A DNA stretch of 64,000 nt from Nocardia albiluteola (lineage in GTDB: Bacteria; Actinomycetota; Actinomycetes; Mycobacteriales; Mycobacteriaceae): contig NZ_JAHKNI010000023.1 in assembly GCF_018860155.1 (NCBI RefSeq), positions 1 to 64,000 of the forward strand, given 5' to 3'. A program made the translations under genes and the position numbers. The notes beneath the pieces were generated by a model. That model searched no databases, was not told the DNA's origin, and saw only the letters and a program-made list of their open reading frames with translations. This document shows, piece by piece, positions 17,631 to 24,662 of the stretch (the first letter of the stretch is position 1; each line of letters opens with the position of its first letter).

Positions 17631-18026
17631 TCACCGCTGCGCCGCGCGGCGACGCTCGAATGCGTCGAGTTCTTCAGCGAGTACCGGGACACCGAGGTTG
17701 CAGGCGTGAATGCCCAGCACGCTGGTCAGCTCGAGAACGGCGAGGATCTCCTCGCGAGACACGCCCAGTTCCAGGGCGGCGCGAATGTGGCGGCGCACCC
17801 CCGGCGAGTACATGTGCGTGCACGCGGCGTCGACCGCGATGCTCAGCAACTCCACGAACTGCGGGGACAGCACGCCACGGCGGATCGGCAGCGAGCCCAT
17901 GGACATGAATTGCTCGGTCCATTCGGGGTCCCAGTCGAAGAGGGTGTCCCACAACGGATTCCACGCGCCCTGAACGCGCATGGCGTCCACGACGGGGGTG
18001 GGCACGGATTCCGGTTCGGCGGTAAT
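17631..18026 (-). CDS. Carboxymuconolactone decarboxylase-like (AhpD fold) protein
   Basis: This protein of about 131 residues has the CMD/AhpD helical core: LSPQFVELLSIAVDAACTHM followed by RRHIRAALELGVSREEILAV and LELTSVLGIHACNLG. A single cysteine (AACTHM) lies at the position of the family's active cysteine, without the second cysteine of AhpD peroxidases. The frame is open further upstream, but the only good ribosome-binding site (AGGAGGTG, 18032-18039) is seven bases before an ATT codon at 18026, which I list as the probable start. It is divergent from the AraC gene and heads the minus-strand cluster. Confidence 0.72.
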   Translation of the reverse strand: MTAEPESVPTPVVDAMRVQGAWNPLWDTLFDWDPEWTEQFMSMGSLPIRRGVLSPQFVELLSIAVDAACTHMYSPGVRRHIRAALELGVSREEILAVLELTSVLGIHACNLGVPVLAEELDAFERRRAAQR

Positions 18027-18150
18027 GAGGGCACCTCCTGCGATGCGGTGAAACGTGATTGGCGTCACGATATGCGAAAAGTGTCCCGATAGCTTGACTG
18101 CTTGGGGCAAGTAGTTTGACAATTTGAGACATTGCATGAAAGGAATCGCG
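18027..18150. promoter_or_regulatory. Divergent promoter region of the island 1 catabolic cluster
   Basis: This AT-richer stretch separates the CMD-like gene from the AraC regulator. It contains the small palindrome CTTGGGGCAAG and several TTGAC-like hexamers (CTTGACTG, TTTGACAA). An AraC-family regulator commonly binds its own divergent promoter, so the operator is probably here; no exact site can be fixed. Confidence 0.5.
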
Positions 18151-19137
18151 ATGGCTCCGATGGTCCGAAGTGCCGTCCTGACCGGCTACGTCGATCTGAC
18201 ACTGTCGCTGGGTGTCGACCCGATGCTGCTGTTGCGATCGGTGGGCATCAGCGCCGCAATGCTCACCGCCAGCGACGTCTGGATGCCCGTAACCGCGGTG
18301 GACCGGTTACTGGAATACACTGCGCGCGAAACGAACTGCGAAGAATTCGGGCTACTCATGGCCGCGCGACGCGGCCTGTCCAACCTGGGGCCGGTCGCTC
18401 TCGTCGCCCGCGAGGAACCCGATATCCGCAGCGCGCTGCATATCGTGCTGCGCCACATCTCCCTGCACAACGAGGCGTTACGCACGCGACTCACCCAGAC
18501 CGGCAGCCTTACCACCATCCACGTCCAGGCAGCACCCGACGCCTCCCTCGGCCGGCAGTCCGCCGAACTCGCCGTCGGCGCCGCCTGCCGTATCCTGGGC
18601 GAGTTCCTCGGGCAGGATTGGCGCCCCCTGACCGTCTGCTTCAGGCACAGCGAACCGGCACTTCGCGGCCGTGCCTACCAAATCCTCGGCCCCTCAGTCG
18701 AATTCGAGCAGACCTTCGACGGAATCGTGTGTTACACCCACGACCTCGACGCCGCCAACCCGCTCGCCGATCCCCTGCTCCGTCCCTACGCTCGCGAATA
18801 TCTGCGCTCCCTGGCCCCGGCCGGGGAATCCATCACTGACCAGGTCCGCGCCATCATCGAAACCATGCTCCCCACCCAGCAGTGCACCGCGGCCATGGTT
18901 GCCGACCGTCTCGGCATGGACCGCCGCACCCTGCACCGGCGCCTGGCACGCCACGGGGAGACCTTCACCACCGTCCTCAACGCCGCCCGCCTGGACCTGG
19001 CTCATCGCTACCTCACCCACCGCGACCGCAGCCTCAGTGACATCGCCGCCGAACTCGGCTTCTCCGAACTGAGCGCCTTCTCCCGCTGGTTCCGTCAGCA
19101 GACCGGCCACAGTCCCGGTCGCGCCCGAGCCCGATGA
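18151..19137 (+). CDS. AraC-family transcriptional regulator
   Basis: This 328-residue regulator has an N-terminal arabinose-binding-like (OruR/ArgR type) domain over residues about 1-200 and a C-terminal pair of helix-turn-helix motifs (MVADRLGMDRRTLHRRLARH, then LSDIAAELGFSELSAFSRWF). The ATG at 18151 is preferred because GAAAGGA ends just before it; two ATGs upstream lack a site. It points away from the CMD-BKACE-MFS-ligase-SDR row, the usual layout for a local activator of a catabolic operon. Confidence 0.9.
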   Translation: MAPMVRSAVLTGYVDLTLSLGVDPMLLLRSVGISAAMLTASDVWMPVTAVDRLLEYTARETNCEEFGLLMAARRGLSNLGPVALVAREEPDIRSALHIVLRHISLHNEALRTRLTQTGSLTTIHVQAAPDASLGRQSAELAVGAACRILGEFLGQDWRPLTVCFRHSEPALRGRAYQILGPSVEFEQTFDGIVCYTHDLDAANPLADPLLRPYAREYLRSLAPAGESITDQVRAIIETMLPTQQCTAAMVADRLGMDRRTLHRRLARHGETFTTVLNAARLDLAHRYLTHRDRSLSDIAAELGFSELSAFSRWFRQQTGHSPGRARAR

Positions 19138-19399
19138 GAATCGATCAGAGGCAGCCGATCGATGGGCCTTCCGCCTTCGTCCGGTTCTGTACGCCCTCGG
19201 TTGCAGAACCGAACCTGGACCGCCCCTTGCTGGGCGGCGGCGATCTCAGTCCCGCGCGCCGGGTCCTGGGCGGGAAGCGATGGCGGACAACGAACTGCCA
19301 TGCGGTCGACCCAATGGAAGAATTCCAGTGCCGATCCAGCGAACATGCGTCGTACCCGGCCCTGGAGGGCGCGCACGTGGTGGCCGGGCAGGAAGTCGC
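19138..19399. other. Right end of island 1, no gene recognised
   Basis: No convincing coding sequence is present. A 7-bp inverted repeat GGTTCTG/CAGAACC lies near 19180-19208 and could be a remnant of right-arm integrase sites. Open frames in both strands have no recognisable domain. Confidence 0.4.
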
Positions 19400-19413
19400 A
19401 CTACGACGTGTAA
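19400..19413. repeat. attR core of island 1
   Basis: Exact second copy of the 14-base glnA1 3' end, including its TAA. It marks the right boundary of island 1 and is followed by a strong hairpin at 19441. Confidence 0.82.
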
Positions 19414-19440
19414 ATCGTCTGCAGCACAAACTCTTACGAC

Positions 19441-19469
19441 TGAGCCCCGGCCGATTCGGCTGGGGCTCA
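19441..19469 (+). terminator. Probable displaced glnA1 terminator
   Basis: TGAGCCCCGGCCGA pairs with TCGGCTGGGGCTCA apart from one G-T wobble, giving a 13-14-bp stem with a tight loop. It lies 27 bases after the attR copy of the glnA1 stop, where the terminator of glnA1 would have been before island 1 inserted. Confidence 0.7.
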
Positions 19470-19603
19470 GCCCGTTTCCACACGGTACGGTTGCTCATCG
19501 CCCGTCCACCGACTCGACGACGCGGCCCGGAAGTCCGCCGCCACGAGACAATCGGGCTGCCGTCCGAGTCCGGATGCCCGGTGAAACAGCCCGCGCACGA
19601 AAC

Positions 19604-19632
19604 GGCCGCGGCATCCATACGGTGCCGCGGCC
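19604..19632 (-). terminator. Terminator of the 59-residue protein gene
   Basis: GGCCGCGGCA and TGCCGCGGCC form a perfect 10-bp stem with a 9-base loop, 12 bases beyond the stop of the small minus-strand gene at 19645. Confidence 0.65.
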
Positions 19633-19644
19633 TGGAGTGTCGGA

Positions 19645-19824
19645 TCAGAAGTGCGGGTGGCAGCCGAGCGAGGCGCTGTAGACGGCCGGGCGGCCGCGGC
19701 TCGCGGCCAGGTTGGCGCGTTCCTCACGGGTGAGGAAGTGGCGGGCCAGGGAGCGGCGTGCGTAGTCGCGCAGGGCCGGAAACAGGGGACGGTGCTCGGC
19801 GCGGTGCGGGCGGGTGTGGAGCAT
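19645..19824 (-). CDS. Small conserved-looking protein, 59 residues
   Basis: A 59-residue open frame reads MLHTRPHRAEHRPLFPALRD, continues with YARRSLARHFLTREERANLA and ends YSASLGCHPHF. It is basic, probably helical in the centre and carries one cysteine. A ribosome-binding site GAGGAG lies eight bases before the ATG, and a perfect hairpin follows the stop, so it looks like a real independent gene. I do not recognise a family. It is the first gene right of island 1. Confidence 0.65.
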   Translation of the reverse strand: MLHTRPHRAEHRPLFPALRDYARRSLARHFLTREERANLAASRGRPAVYSASLGCHPHF

Positions 19825-20196
19825 GGCGTGAACTCCTCGATGATGCGCGGCGGTCCGGGAAACGTGTCACCGGAGGGCTCGCGGAGGTGGACTGATATCG
19901 GCGCGTGGTGCGATCGGGCGGGCCCGCCGCGTCGGCGTCAAGGTATCGAGGACAGTATTCCGGAGCGGGCGCGGCGATGAGACCGAGCGCTCCGCACTGA
20001 TTGTTTAGACCTCATTCACCTTCCCTTCACCTTGCGAGAATTCCATTCTGCCATCAAATCGCGCAGGTCGTGCATCAATTTTTCGTGAAATCGGTGAGCG
20101 GCAAGGATTTCCGCCGTATCCAACTCGTAACCTGCACGCGGACGCTCACCGTGGCACACACGGACCCGCCGGCGAATCGGCGTCCGGTTCACCAAC
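19825..20196. other. Intergenic region
   Basis: No gene is supported here. The stretch around 19980-20160 is notably AT-richer than the genome (for example near 20020-20100) and probably contains the promoter of the small minus-strand gene, but no definite -10/-35 pair can be assigned. Confidence 0.35.
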
Positions 20197-20229
20197 CGGG
20201 CCCGCCGGTGACGTGCACCGGCGGGCCCG
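20197..20229 (-). terminator. Terminator after bL37 gene
   Basis: CGGGCCCGCCGGTG and CACCGGCGGGCCCG form a perfect 14-bp stem around a 5-base loop, about 50 bases beyond the bL37 stop. Confidence 0.75.
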
Positions 20230-20277
20230 CGTGTGGTTCCCGGCGATCGGATAGATCCCGACAGCCGGGCGAAATAC

Positions 20278-20352
20278 CTAGGCGCCCGGCCGTTTACCGT
20301 GGTTGGCCTTCTTCCTGCGACGGGCGCGCTTCTTGTCGGCACGCCTGGACAT
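20278..20352 (-). CDS. Ribosomal protein bL37, 24 residues
   Basis: This very short open frame encodes MSRRADKKRARRRKKANHGK followed by RPGA. It matches the 24-residue actinobacterial large-subunit protein bL37, first seen in mycobacterial ribosome structures, whose C-terminus reads KANHGKRP. The peptide is extremely basic and embeds in 23S rRNA. The stop is TAG and a perfect terminator follows at 20197-20229. It is too short for normal gene finding. Identification rests on length, charge and the ANHGKRP signature. Confidence 0.88.
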   Translation of the reverse strand: MSRRADKKRARRRKKANHGKRPGA

Positions 20353-20944
20353 CGCAAACCCCGATCTGTCTCAGTGAATTTCGGTCAGCTGGGCGGTGAG
20401 CCGGGCCAGGCGTGCACGCATGCTCAGGTTGTCCACCAGCGCAGCGGGTTTCGCCGGTTCCATCCGGACGAGTAGCCGCCGTCCCGCACGGGCAGCTCCC
20501 GGACACAGAGCCGGGCGATCTCGGCGGCCACCTCGGCGGCCGGGCGGCCGACCCGGCCGTAGATCTTCAGCCGGGCCCGCTCATGCAGAAGCGCAGTCGA
20601 GACGCGGGTACGAGCAGGTCAACGCCGATACAGGCGGAGCCCAGCCCCTTCGGGGTTCTCGCGCCATGAATTCAGGCCGATGGAACGGACGTCAGCCGCA
20701 CGATGGCGGCTCGTCCTCGCCACCGAAGCCGAAGCGCTCCACCATGGTCGGCGCGGGCTCGCGGCGGCACGGCGACAACCCGAGGATCCCGGGCGTACCC
20801 GGGATCCGGTGCGGGGCACGAGTGTTCGTGCGCATGTCGGCCATGCCACCATCAGACCCGCCGACGATATCGCCGGGCAAGTCCCCCGGCCCGTATTGAC
20901 GAAAAATTTCCGGACCGCCCCTCGACCGGACCGGCCCGTACCCG
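20353..20944. other. Intergenic region with a possible decayed minus-strand gene
   Basis: Between bL37 and the sigma factor no intact gene is present. On the minus strand at about 20366-20640 three frames successively look coding: GVDLLVPASRLRF, then ALLHERARLKIYGRVGR and EVAAEIARLCVREL, then MRARLARLTAQLTEIH. That pattern suggests a gene broken by frameshifts, but I do not recognise the product. The rest (20640-20944) shows nothing. Confidence 0.35.
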
Positions 20945-21799
20945 CTAGGACAGGGGCTGTAGGTCCAGGTCGGCGAGCAAATCCGGGTCGGCGAGCATGT
21001 CGATGGCGGTGATGCGCCCGTCGGTGACGGTGAAGTCGAACACCATCCTCGGCGCGCCGCCCGCCGACCACACCGCCCCGGCATTGCCGTCGATGAGCGT
21101 GAGCAGGGCGGCCTTGGCGCGGCCGCAGAAGGTCTCGGCCACGTCGCCGGCGCCGCGCACCTCGGCGGTGGCGCCCATCAGCGCCGCCGCGCCGTCCGCG
21201 CGTAGCACGACGTCGGGATCCAGCAGCGCCAGCAGCTCGGCGAATTCGCCGGCGCGAGAGGCGTTCAGGAATGCCTCCACGACCTGCCGCTGCCGGTCGC
21301 GATCCACCTCGACCTCCTCGACACCGCGCACGCGCCGCCGCGCCCGGCTCGCGAGCTGGCGGGTGGCGGCCGTGGACTTGCCCAGAATCGGGGCGATCTC
21401 GTCGAACGGCATGCCGAACAGGTCGTGCAGCACAAAGGCCAGCCGCTCCGGCGGCGTGAGCGTATCGAGCACCACCAGCAGCGCCGCTCCGATCGAATCG
21501 CCCAGCAGCACATCGTTTTCGGGCCCGGCGACCGCGGGCGGCTCGTGATCGATCAGCGGATCCTCGCGCCGGGTCTTGCGGGAGGACAGCATGTTCAGGC
21601 AGATCCGTCCGGTGACGGTGGTCAGCCAGCCGGCCAGATTCTCCACCTCGGCGGCATCGGTGCGGCTCAGGCGCAGCCACGCTTCCTGCACCGCGTCCTC
21701 GGCCTCGGCTGTGGAACCGAGGATCCGGAAGGCCAGCGCGCGCAGCCGGTCGCGCTGCTGCTCGAAGTGGCGTGCCAGCAGGTCGGCATCGTTGGTCAT
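20945..21799 (-). CDS. ECF sigma factor, SigJ-like (ECF41 type)
   Basis: This 284-residue sigma factor has region 2 (LARHFEQQRDRLRALAFRIL, then EAEDAVQEAWLRL) and region 4 (LVVLDTLTPPERLAFVLHDL with the helix-turn-helix FDEIAPILGKSTAATRQLAS). A C-terminal SnoaL/NTF2-like domain of about 100 residues follows (RQVVEAFLNASRAGEFAELL), the layout of SigJ/ECF41 factors in which this domain controls activity in place of an anti-sigma factor. The ATG at 21799 matches the region 2 boundary. No partner DoxX or peroxidase-type gene is adjacent. Confidence 0.9.
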   Translation of the reverse strand: MTNDADLLARHFEQQRDRLRALAFRILGSTAEAEDAVQEAWLRLSRTDAAEVENLAGWLTTVTGRICLNMLSSRKTRREDPLIDHEPPAVAGPENDVLLGDSIGAALLVVLDTLTPPERLAFVLHDLFGMPFDEIAPILGKSTAATRQLASRARRRVRGVEEVEVDRDRQRQVVEAFLNASRAGEFAELLALLDPDVVLRADGAAALMGATAEVRGAGDVAETFCGRAKAALLTLIDGNAGAVWSAGGAPRMVFDFTVTDGRITAIDMLADPDLLADLDLQPLS

Positions 21800-22205
21800 G
21801 GTCGTCGGTCTCCTCCGCGTTCGGTTGATCTTCTCACCTCCGATGACCGCCGGCACGTCCCAGCTGTGACACGTCCGCGAACAAGTGCGAACTCGACCGA
21901 TGTCGCCGATCCAGCTCCTGGACAAATAATCCGCCTCGGATGTCACATTCGGCGCTCCTCATCCGTCGTATAGGTACACGACACAGACGGCGCGGCGGGT
22001 ACATCGCCCGGGCGGAGCAACGGAGCTCCATCCGCTACCGGTCCGATCCTCGACGAGGCGGACGGATCGGCCGCCGCGCATCCACGGCGGGGATCCCCAG
22101 GGCCATCCTTGCCCTCATAGCGACATGATGAGAGACTTATGTAGTAATACTCTCATCATGTCGATGAGGTGGCCTCACGCAGCAGAGTGATCAAGGGAGA
22201 TCCGC
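21800..22205. other. Divergent intergenic region, sigma factor / MpaB-type gene
   Basis: This 406-base gap has no supported gene. It holds the perfect long inverted repeat at 22121-22163 and, on the right edge, the ribosome-binding site AAGGGAG (22193-22199) of the downstream gene. Confidence 0.5.
22121..22163. promoter_or_regulatory. 14-bp perfect inverted repeat, probable operator
   Basis: CGACATGATGAGAG (22121-22134) is repeated as its exact reverse complement at 22150-22163, separated by 15 AT-rich bases containing a -10-like TATGTAGTAAT. It lies 43 bases upstream of the MpaB-type start. Such symmetry around a promoter suggests binding of a dimeric repressor. No regulator gene is next to it. 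Confidence 0.75.
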
Positions 22206-23117
22206 ATGACCGCGTCCACGACCCCGACCGAGCGGCCCGACCGCGACCGCCCGGCCCGGACGCCCTTCACGCCCGAGAGCCGGATGTGGGACGAGGTCGG
22301 CCTGATCACCTTTCCGTTCACCGCCGGATCGGCCTTCCTGCTGCAGACGATGGAGCCCTCGATCGCCGCGGTGGTCGACGAGCATTCGACCTTCCGCACC
22401 GACCCGATGGGCCGTGCCATGCGCAGCATCGCCTCGGTCATGATGTGGATCTACGGCGGCGACGAGGCCCTGGCCGAGGCCGATCGGCTGCGCACGATGC
22501 ACGCCTCCCTCAATTCCGTTGATGTGCAGGGTGTTCGGCACACCGCGCTGTCGTCCGGGCCGTGGGCCTGGGTGCTGCACACCGCGGTCTACGCGTATAC
22601 CGAGGGCAACCGGCCCTTCACTCGCACGCCGCTGACCGAGGCGGACAAGGAGGAGTACTACCGCGAGGTCGTCCAGCTGATGCGCAATTTCTCGGTGGCG
22701 CCCAAGGAAATTCCCGAAACCTACGCCGAGTGGCTCGACTACTTCCACGACAAGGTCGAAAACCATTTGGTGGCAACCACTGTCGCCGACGACTTCCTGC
22801 GGGTGAGCCGCCGCGTGGGCGCCCCGGCCTTCCTGCCGCGCCCGCTGCGCCCGGCCTGGCGGATCGCCACCGCACCGGTGAGCCGCATGCAGTACTTCTT
22901 CACTGTCGGCACCACACCCCCGTCCGCCCGCGAGAAACTCGGCCTGACCTGGACCGCCACCGACGAGGCCACCCTGCGCGCCCTCGGCTGGATCATCGGC
23001 CGCACTGTCCCCCGCCTCCCCGAACGCCTCCGCTACTTCCCCATCGCCTACGAGGCCCGCCGCCTCGAACGCGACCGCGCCCGCCTGCGCCGCATGATCG
23101 ACCTGCGGCCGGTATAG
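22206..23117 (+). CDS. Oxygenase MpaB family (DUF2236) protein
   Basis: This 303-residue cytoplasmic protein belongs to the MpaB/DUF2236 family, which includes the b-type-haem rubber oxygenase Lcp and fungal MpaB. Features of the group are RMWDEVGLITFPFTAGSAFL near the N-terminus, the conserved HASLNSVDVQGVRHTALSSG region and WVLHTAVYAYTEG, whose histidine is a candidate haem ligand. Actinomycetes carry many paralogues without assigned substrate. Expression is probably controlled through the inverted repeat upstream; a terminator follows directly. Confidence 0.85.
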   Translation: MTASTTPTERPDRDRPARTPFTPESRMWDEVGLITFPFTAGSAFLLQTMEPSIAAVVDEHSTFRTDPMGRAMRSIASVMMWIYGGDEALAEADRLRTMHASLNSVDVQGVRHTALSSGPWAWVLHTAVYAYTEGNRPFTRTPLTEADKEEYYREVVQLMRNFSVAPKEIPETYAEWLDYFHDKVENHLVATTVADDFLRVSRRVGAPAFLPRPLRPAWRIATAPVSRMQYFFTVGTTPPSAREKLGLTWTATDEATLRALGWIIGRTVPRLPERLRYFPIAYEARRLERDRARLRRMIDLRPV

Positions 23118-23122
23118 CACTG

Positions 23123-23153
23123 TGCGGGACCACGATTCACGTGGTCCCGCACT
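23123..23153. terminator. Bidirectional terminator
   Basis: GTGCGGGACCACG and CGTGGTCCCGCAC form a perfect 13-bp stem with a 5-base loop between two convergent genes, 6 bases after the MpaB-type stop. Confidence 0.85.
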
Positions 23154-23163
23154 ACCGTTGATC

Positions 23164-23661
23164 TCAGTTCCAGAAGCCCTCGTGCACCGTGCGAGCCTCG
23201 GGCAGCTCGACCGGGCCGACAACCGGCAGTTCCCGCTGCCCGGCGGCGAAGACGGTCCGGCACGGCAGCGCCATCGTCGGGTTCTCCGGGCTGGCGCCCG
23301 TCAGGGCGAGCAGTTCGTCCTCGCCCAGGGCATAGACCACGCGGCCGATGCCGCCCCAGTAGATCGCCCCCGAGCACATGGCGCACGGTTCGGTGCTGGT
23401 GTACAGGCTGCAGGTGCGCAGGAAACCGGGCTCGTATCGCGCGGTTGCCATCCTGACCAGGTTCGTTTCGGCGTGGCCGGTGGCGTCTCGCCCGGTGGTG
23501 ACCGTGTTCTCGGCCTCCAGCAGCACGGCGCCGTCCGGCCCGGCCAGCAGCGCGCCGAACGGATGGTTGCCGTTGGTCCGGGCGCGGCGCGCGATCGCGA
23601 CCGCGGTGTGCAGGTGGTCGATGTCCCGGCCGGTCGGTGCCGTGATCGGTGCGGTGCTCAT
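23164..23661 (-). CDS. Nucleoside/guanine deaminase (CDA fold)
   Basis: This 165-residue zinc deaminase has the cytidine-deaminase-fold active site: HAETNLVR supplies the first zinc ligand and catalytic glutamate, and TEPCAMCSGAIYW the two cysteines. The family includes guanine deaminase GuaD and related nucleoside deaminases. Just upstream are remnants of a purine/cytosine permease and of a PucR regulator, which supports a purine-related substrate. A site AAGGAG precedes the ATG. Confidence 0.88.
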   Translation of the reverse strand: MSTAPITAPTGRDIDHLHTAVAIARRARTNGNHPFGALLAGPDGAVLLEAENTVTTGRDATGHAETNLVRMATARYEPGFLRTCSLYTSTEPCAMCSGAIYWGGIGRVVYALGEDELLALTGASPENPTMALPCRTVFAAGQRELPVVGPVELPEARTVHEGFWN

Positions 23662-23689
23662 GCGGAGATCTCCTTGGTGTGCGGGGTGG

Positions 23690-23975
23690 ATGCCGCGCCA
23701 CGGCCTGCCATCGGGTCATACGGACACCGGCGGTCAGCCAGGCCAGCGCGCCGGAGTAGCAGTCCAGGCAGCTCGAGGCGATCGTCGAAATGCCGAGGGC
23801 GAGCATCGTCACGGTCGCCAGCGCGGGCGGCAGGACGTGGGTGACGAGGTCGGTGGGCGTGCCGATGAACACGAGCGTACCGATGGCCGCACCGAGGCTC
23901 GCGATCCAGACCGAGCCGAGCAGGGCGCCGGTGAACGCCAGCCCGGCGCAGCGCCGGATCGGGTTACCTCGTCGT
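23690..23975 (-). pseudogene. NCS1 purine/cytosine permease remnant
   Basis: The minus strand encodes about 90 residues of hydrophobic sequence, including LGSVWIASLGAAIGTLVF and GISTIASSCLDCYSGALAWL, resembling helices of NCS1 permeases where the YSGAL segment is conserved. No start, stop or remaining helices are present (complete proteins have about 450-500 residues), and the frame runs into the deaminase ribosome-binding region. It is the middle of a permease gene left after deletion. Confidence 0.6.
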
Positions 23976-24019
23976 CGCCGGGACCGCCCACGGCGAGCAG
24001 GATGGGGCCGATCCCTGGG

Positions 24020-24536
24020 ATCTGGCCGCCGACATCTGGACCACGACGGCATCGCCGCCCTGCTGCGCCGGCACCTGGACGCGCTCGAGCCCGCCGCGGA
24101 GGGCGGCCGAATCGCATTCGGCCGCAGCACGGCCCGCGACGCCGCCACGCTGACCGCGGCCCTGGAGCAGGCCCGGCACGCCGCCCGGCTGGCGAGCGCA
24201 CAGCCCGCCCGCCTGGCGATGATCACGACCGCCGACCTCGACTCACACCGTCTCCTGCTGGCCGATGTCCCCGCCGACGTGCGCGGCGCGTTCCGCGACC
24301 GGCTGCTGGGCCCGCTGCACGCCTACGATGCCGAGCATCGTTCCGAACTGGCGCATGCGCTGCGAATCTTCCTGGACGCCAACGGATCCCGGCGCGCGAC
24401 CGCCCAGGAGCTGCATATCCACGTCAGCACGCTGCACTACCGGATCGGGCGCATCGAAGCGCTCACCGGCCGGGATCTGGGGACGGCCCGGGACCGCGTC
24501 GATCTCTATCTCGCCTGCACGATCGACGAGATTTGA
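24020..24536 (+). pseudogene. PucR-family regulator, C-terminal remnant
   Basis: This frame encodes the C-terminal half of a PucR/CdaR regulator: GRSTARDAATLTAALEQARH, a linker with LHAYDAEHRSELAHALRIFL, and the helix-turn-helix TAQELHIHVSTLHYRIGRIE. The N-terminal sensor domain is missing and no ribosome-binding site starts the fragment, so it is judged broken. The junction with the permease fragment at about 23975-24020 marks the deletion point. Confidence 0.65.
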
Positions 24537-24662
24537 GATGACGCCGCCGGAGGCCGGCAATCCCCGACACGGCGGGATCGAATCGGACAATCATCCGACC
24601 GGTGCGGCGGCCGCGAGAGACAATGACCGCGACAGGGCGCGGTGCTGGCGAAGGGAGCGGTG

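Larger units (their letters stand above)
10061..19413. mobile_element. Island 1, integrated at the 3' end of glnA1
   Basis: The last 14 bases of glnA1 recur exactly at 19400-19413, defining a 9.35-kb segment absent from the mycobacterial gene order. Just inside the left end are paired 8-bp repeats and the C-terminal remnant of a tyrosine integrase. The cargo is mainly a catabolic cluster (12562-19137). A strong hairpin just beyond the right end (19441-19469) looks like the original glnA1 terminator. With only an integrase fragment left, the island probably cannot excise by itself. Confidence 0.82.
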
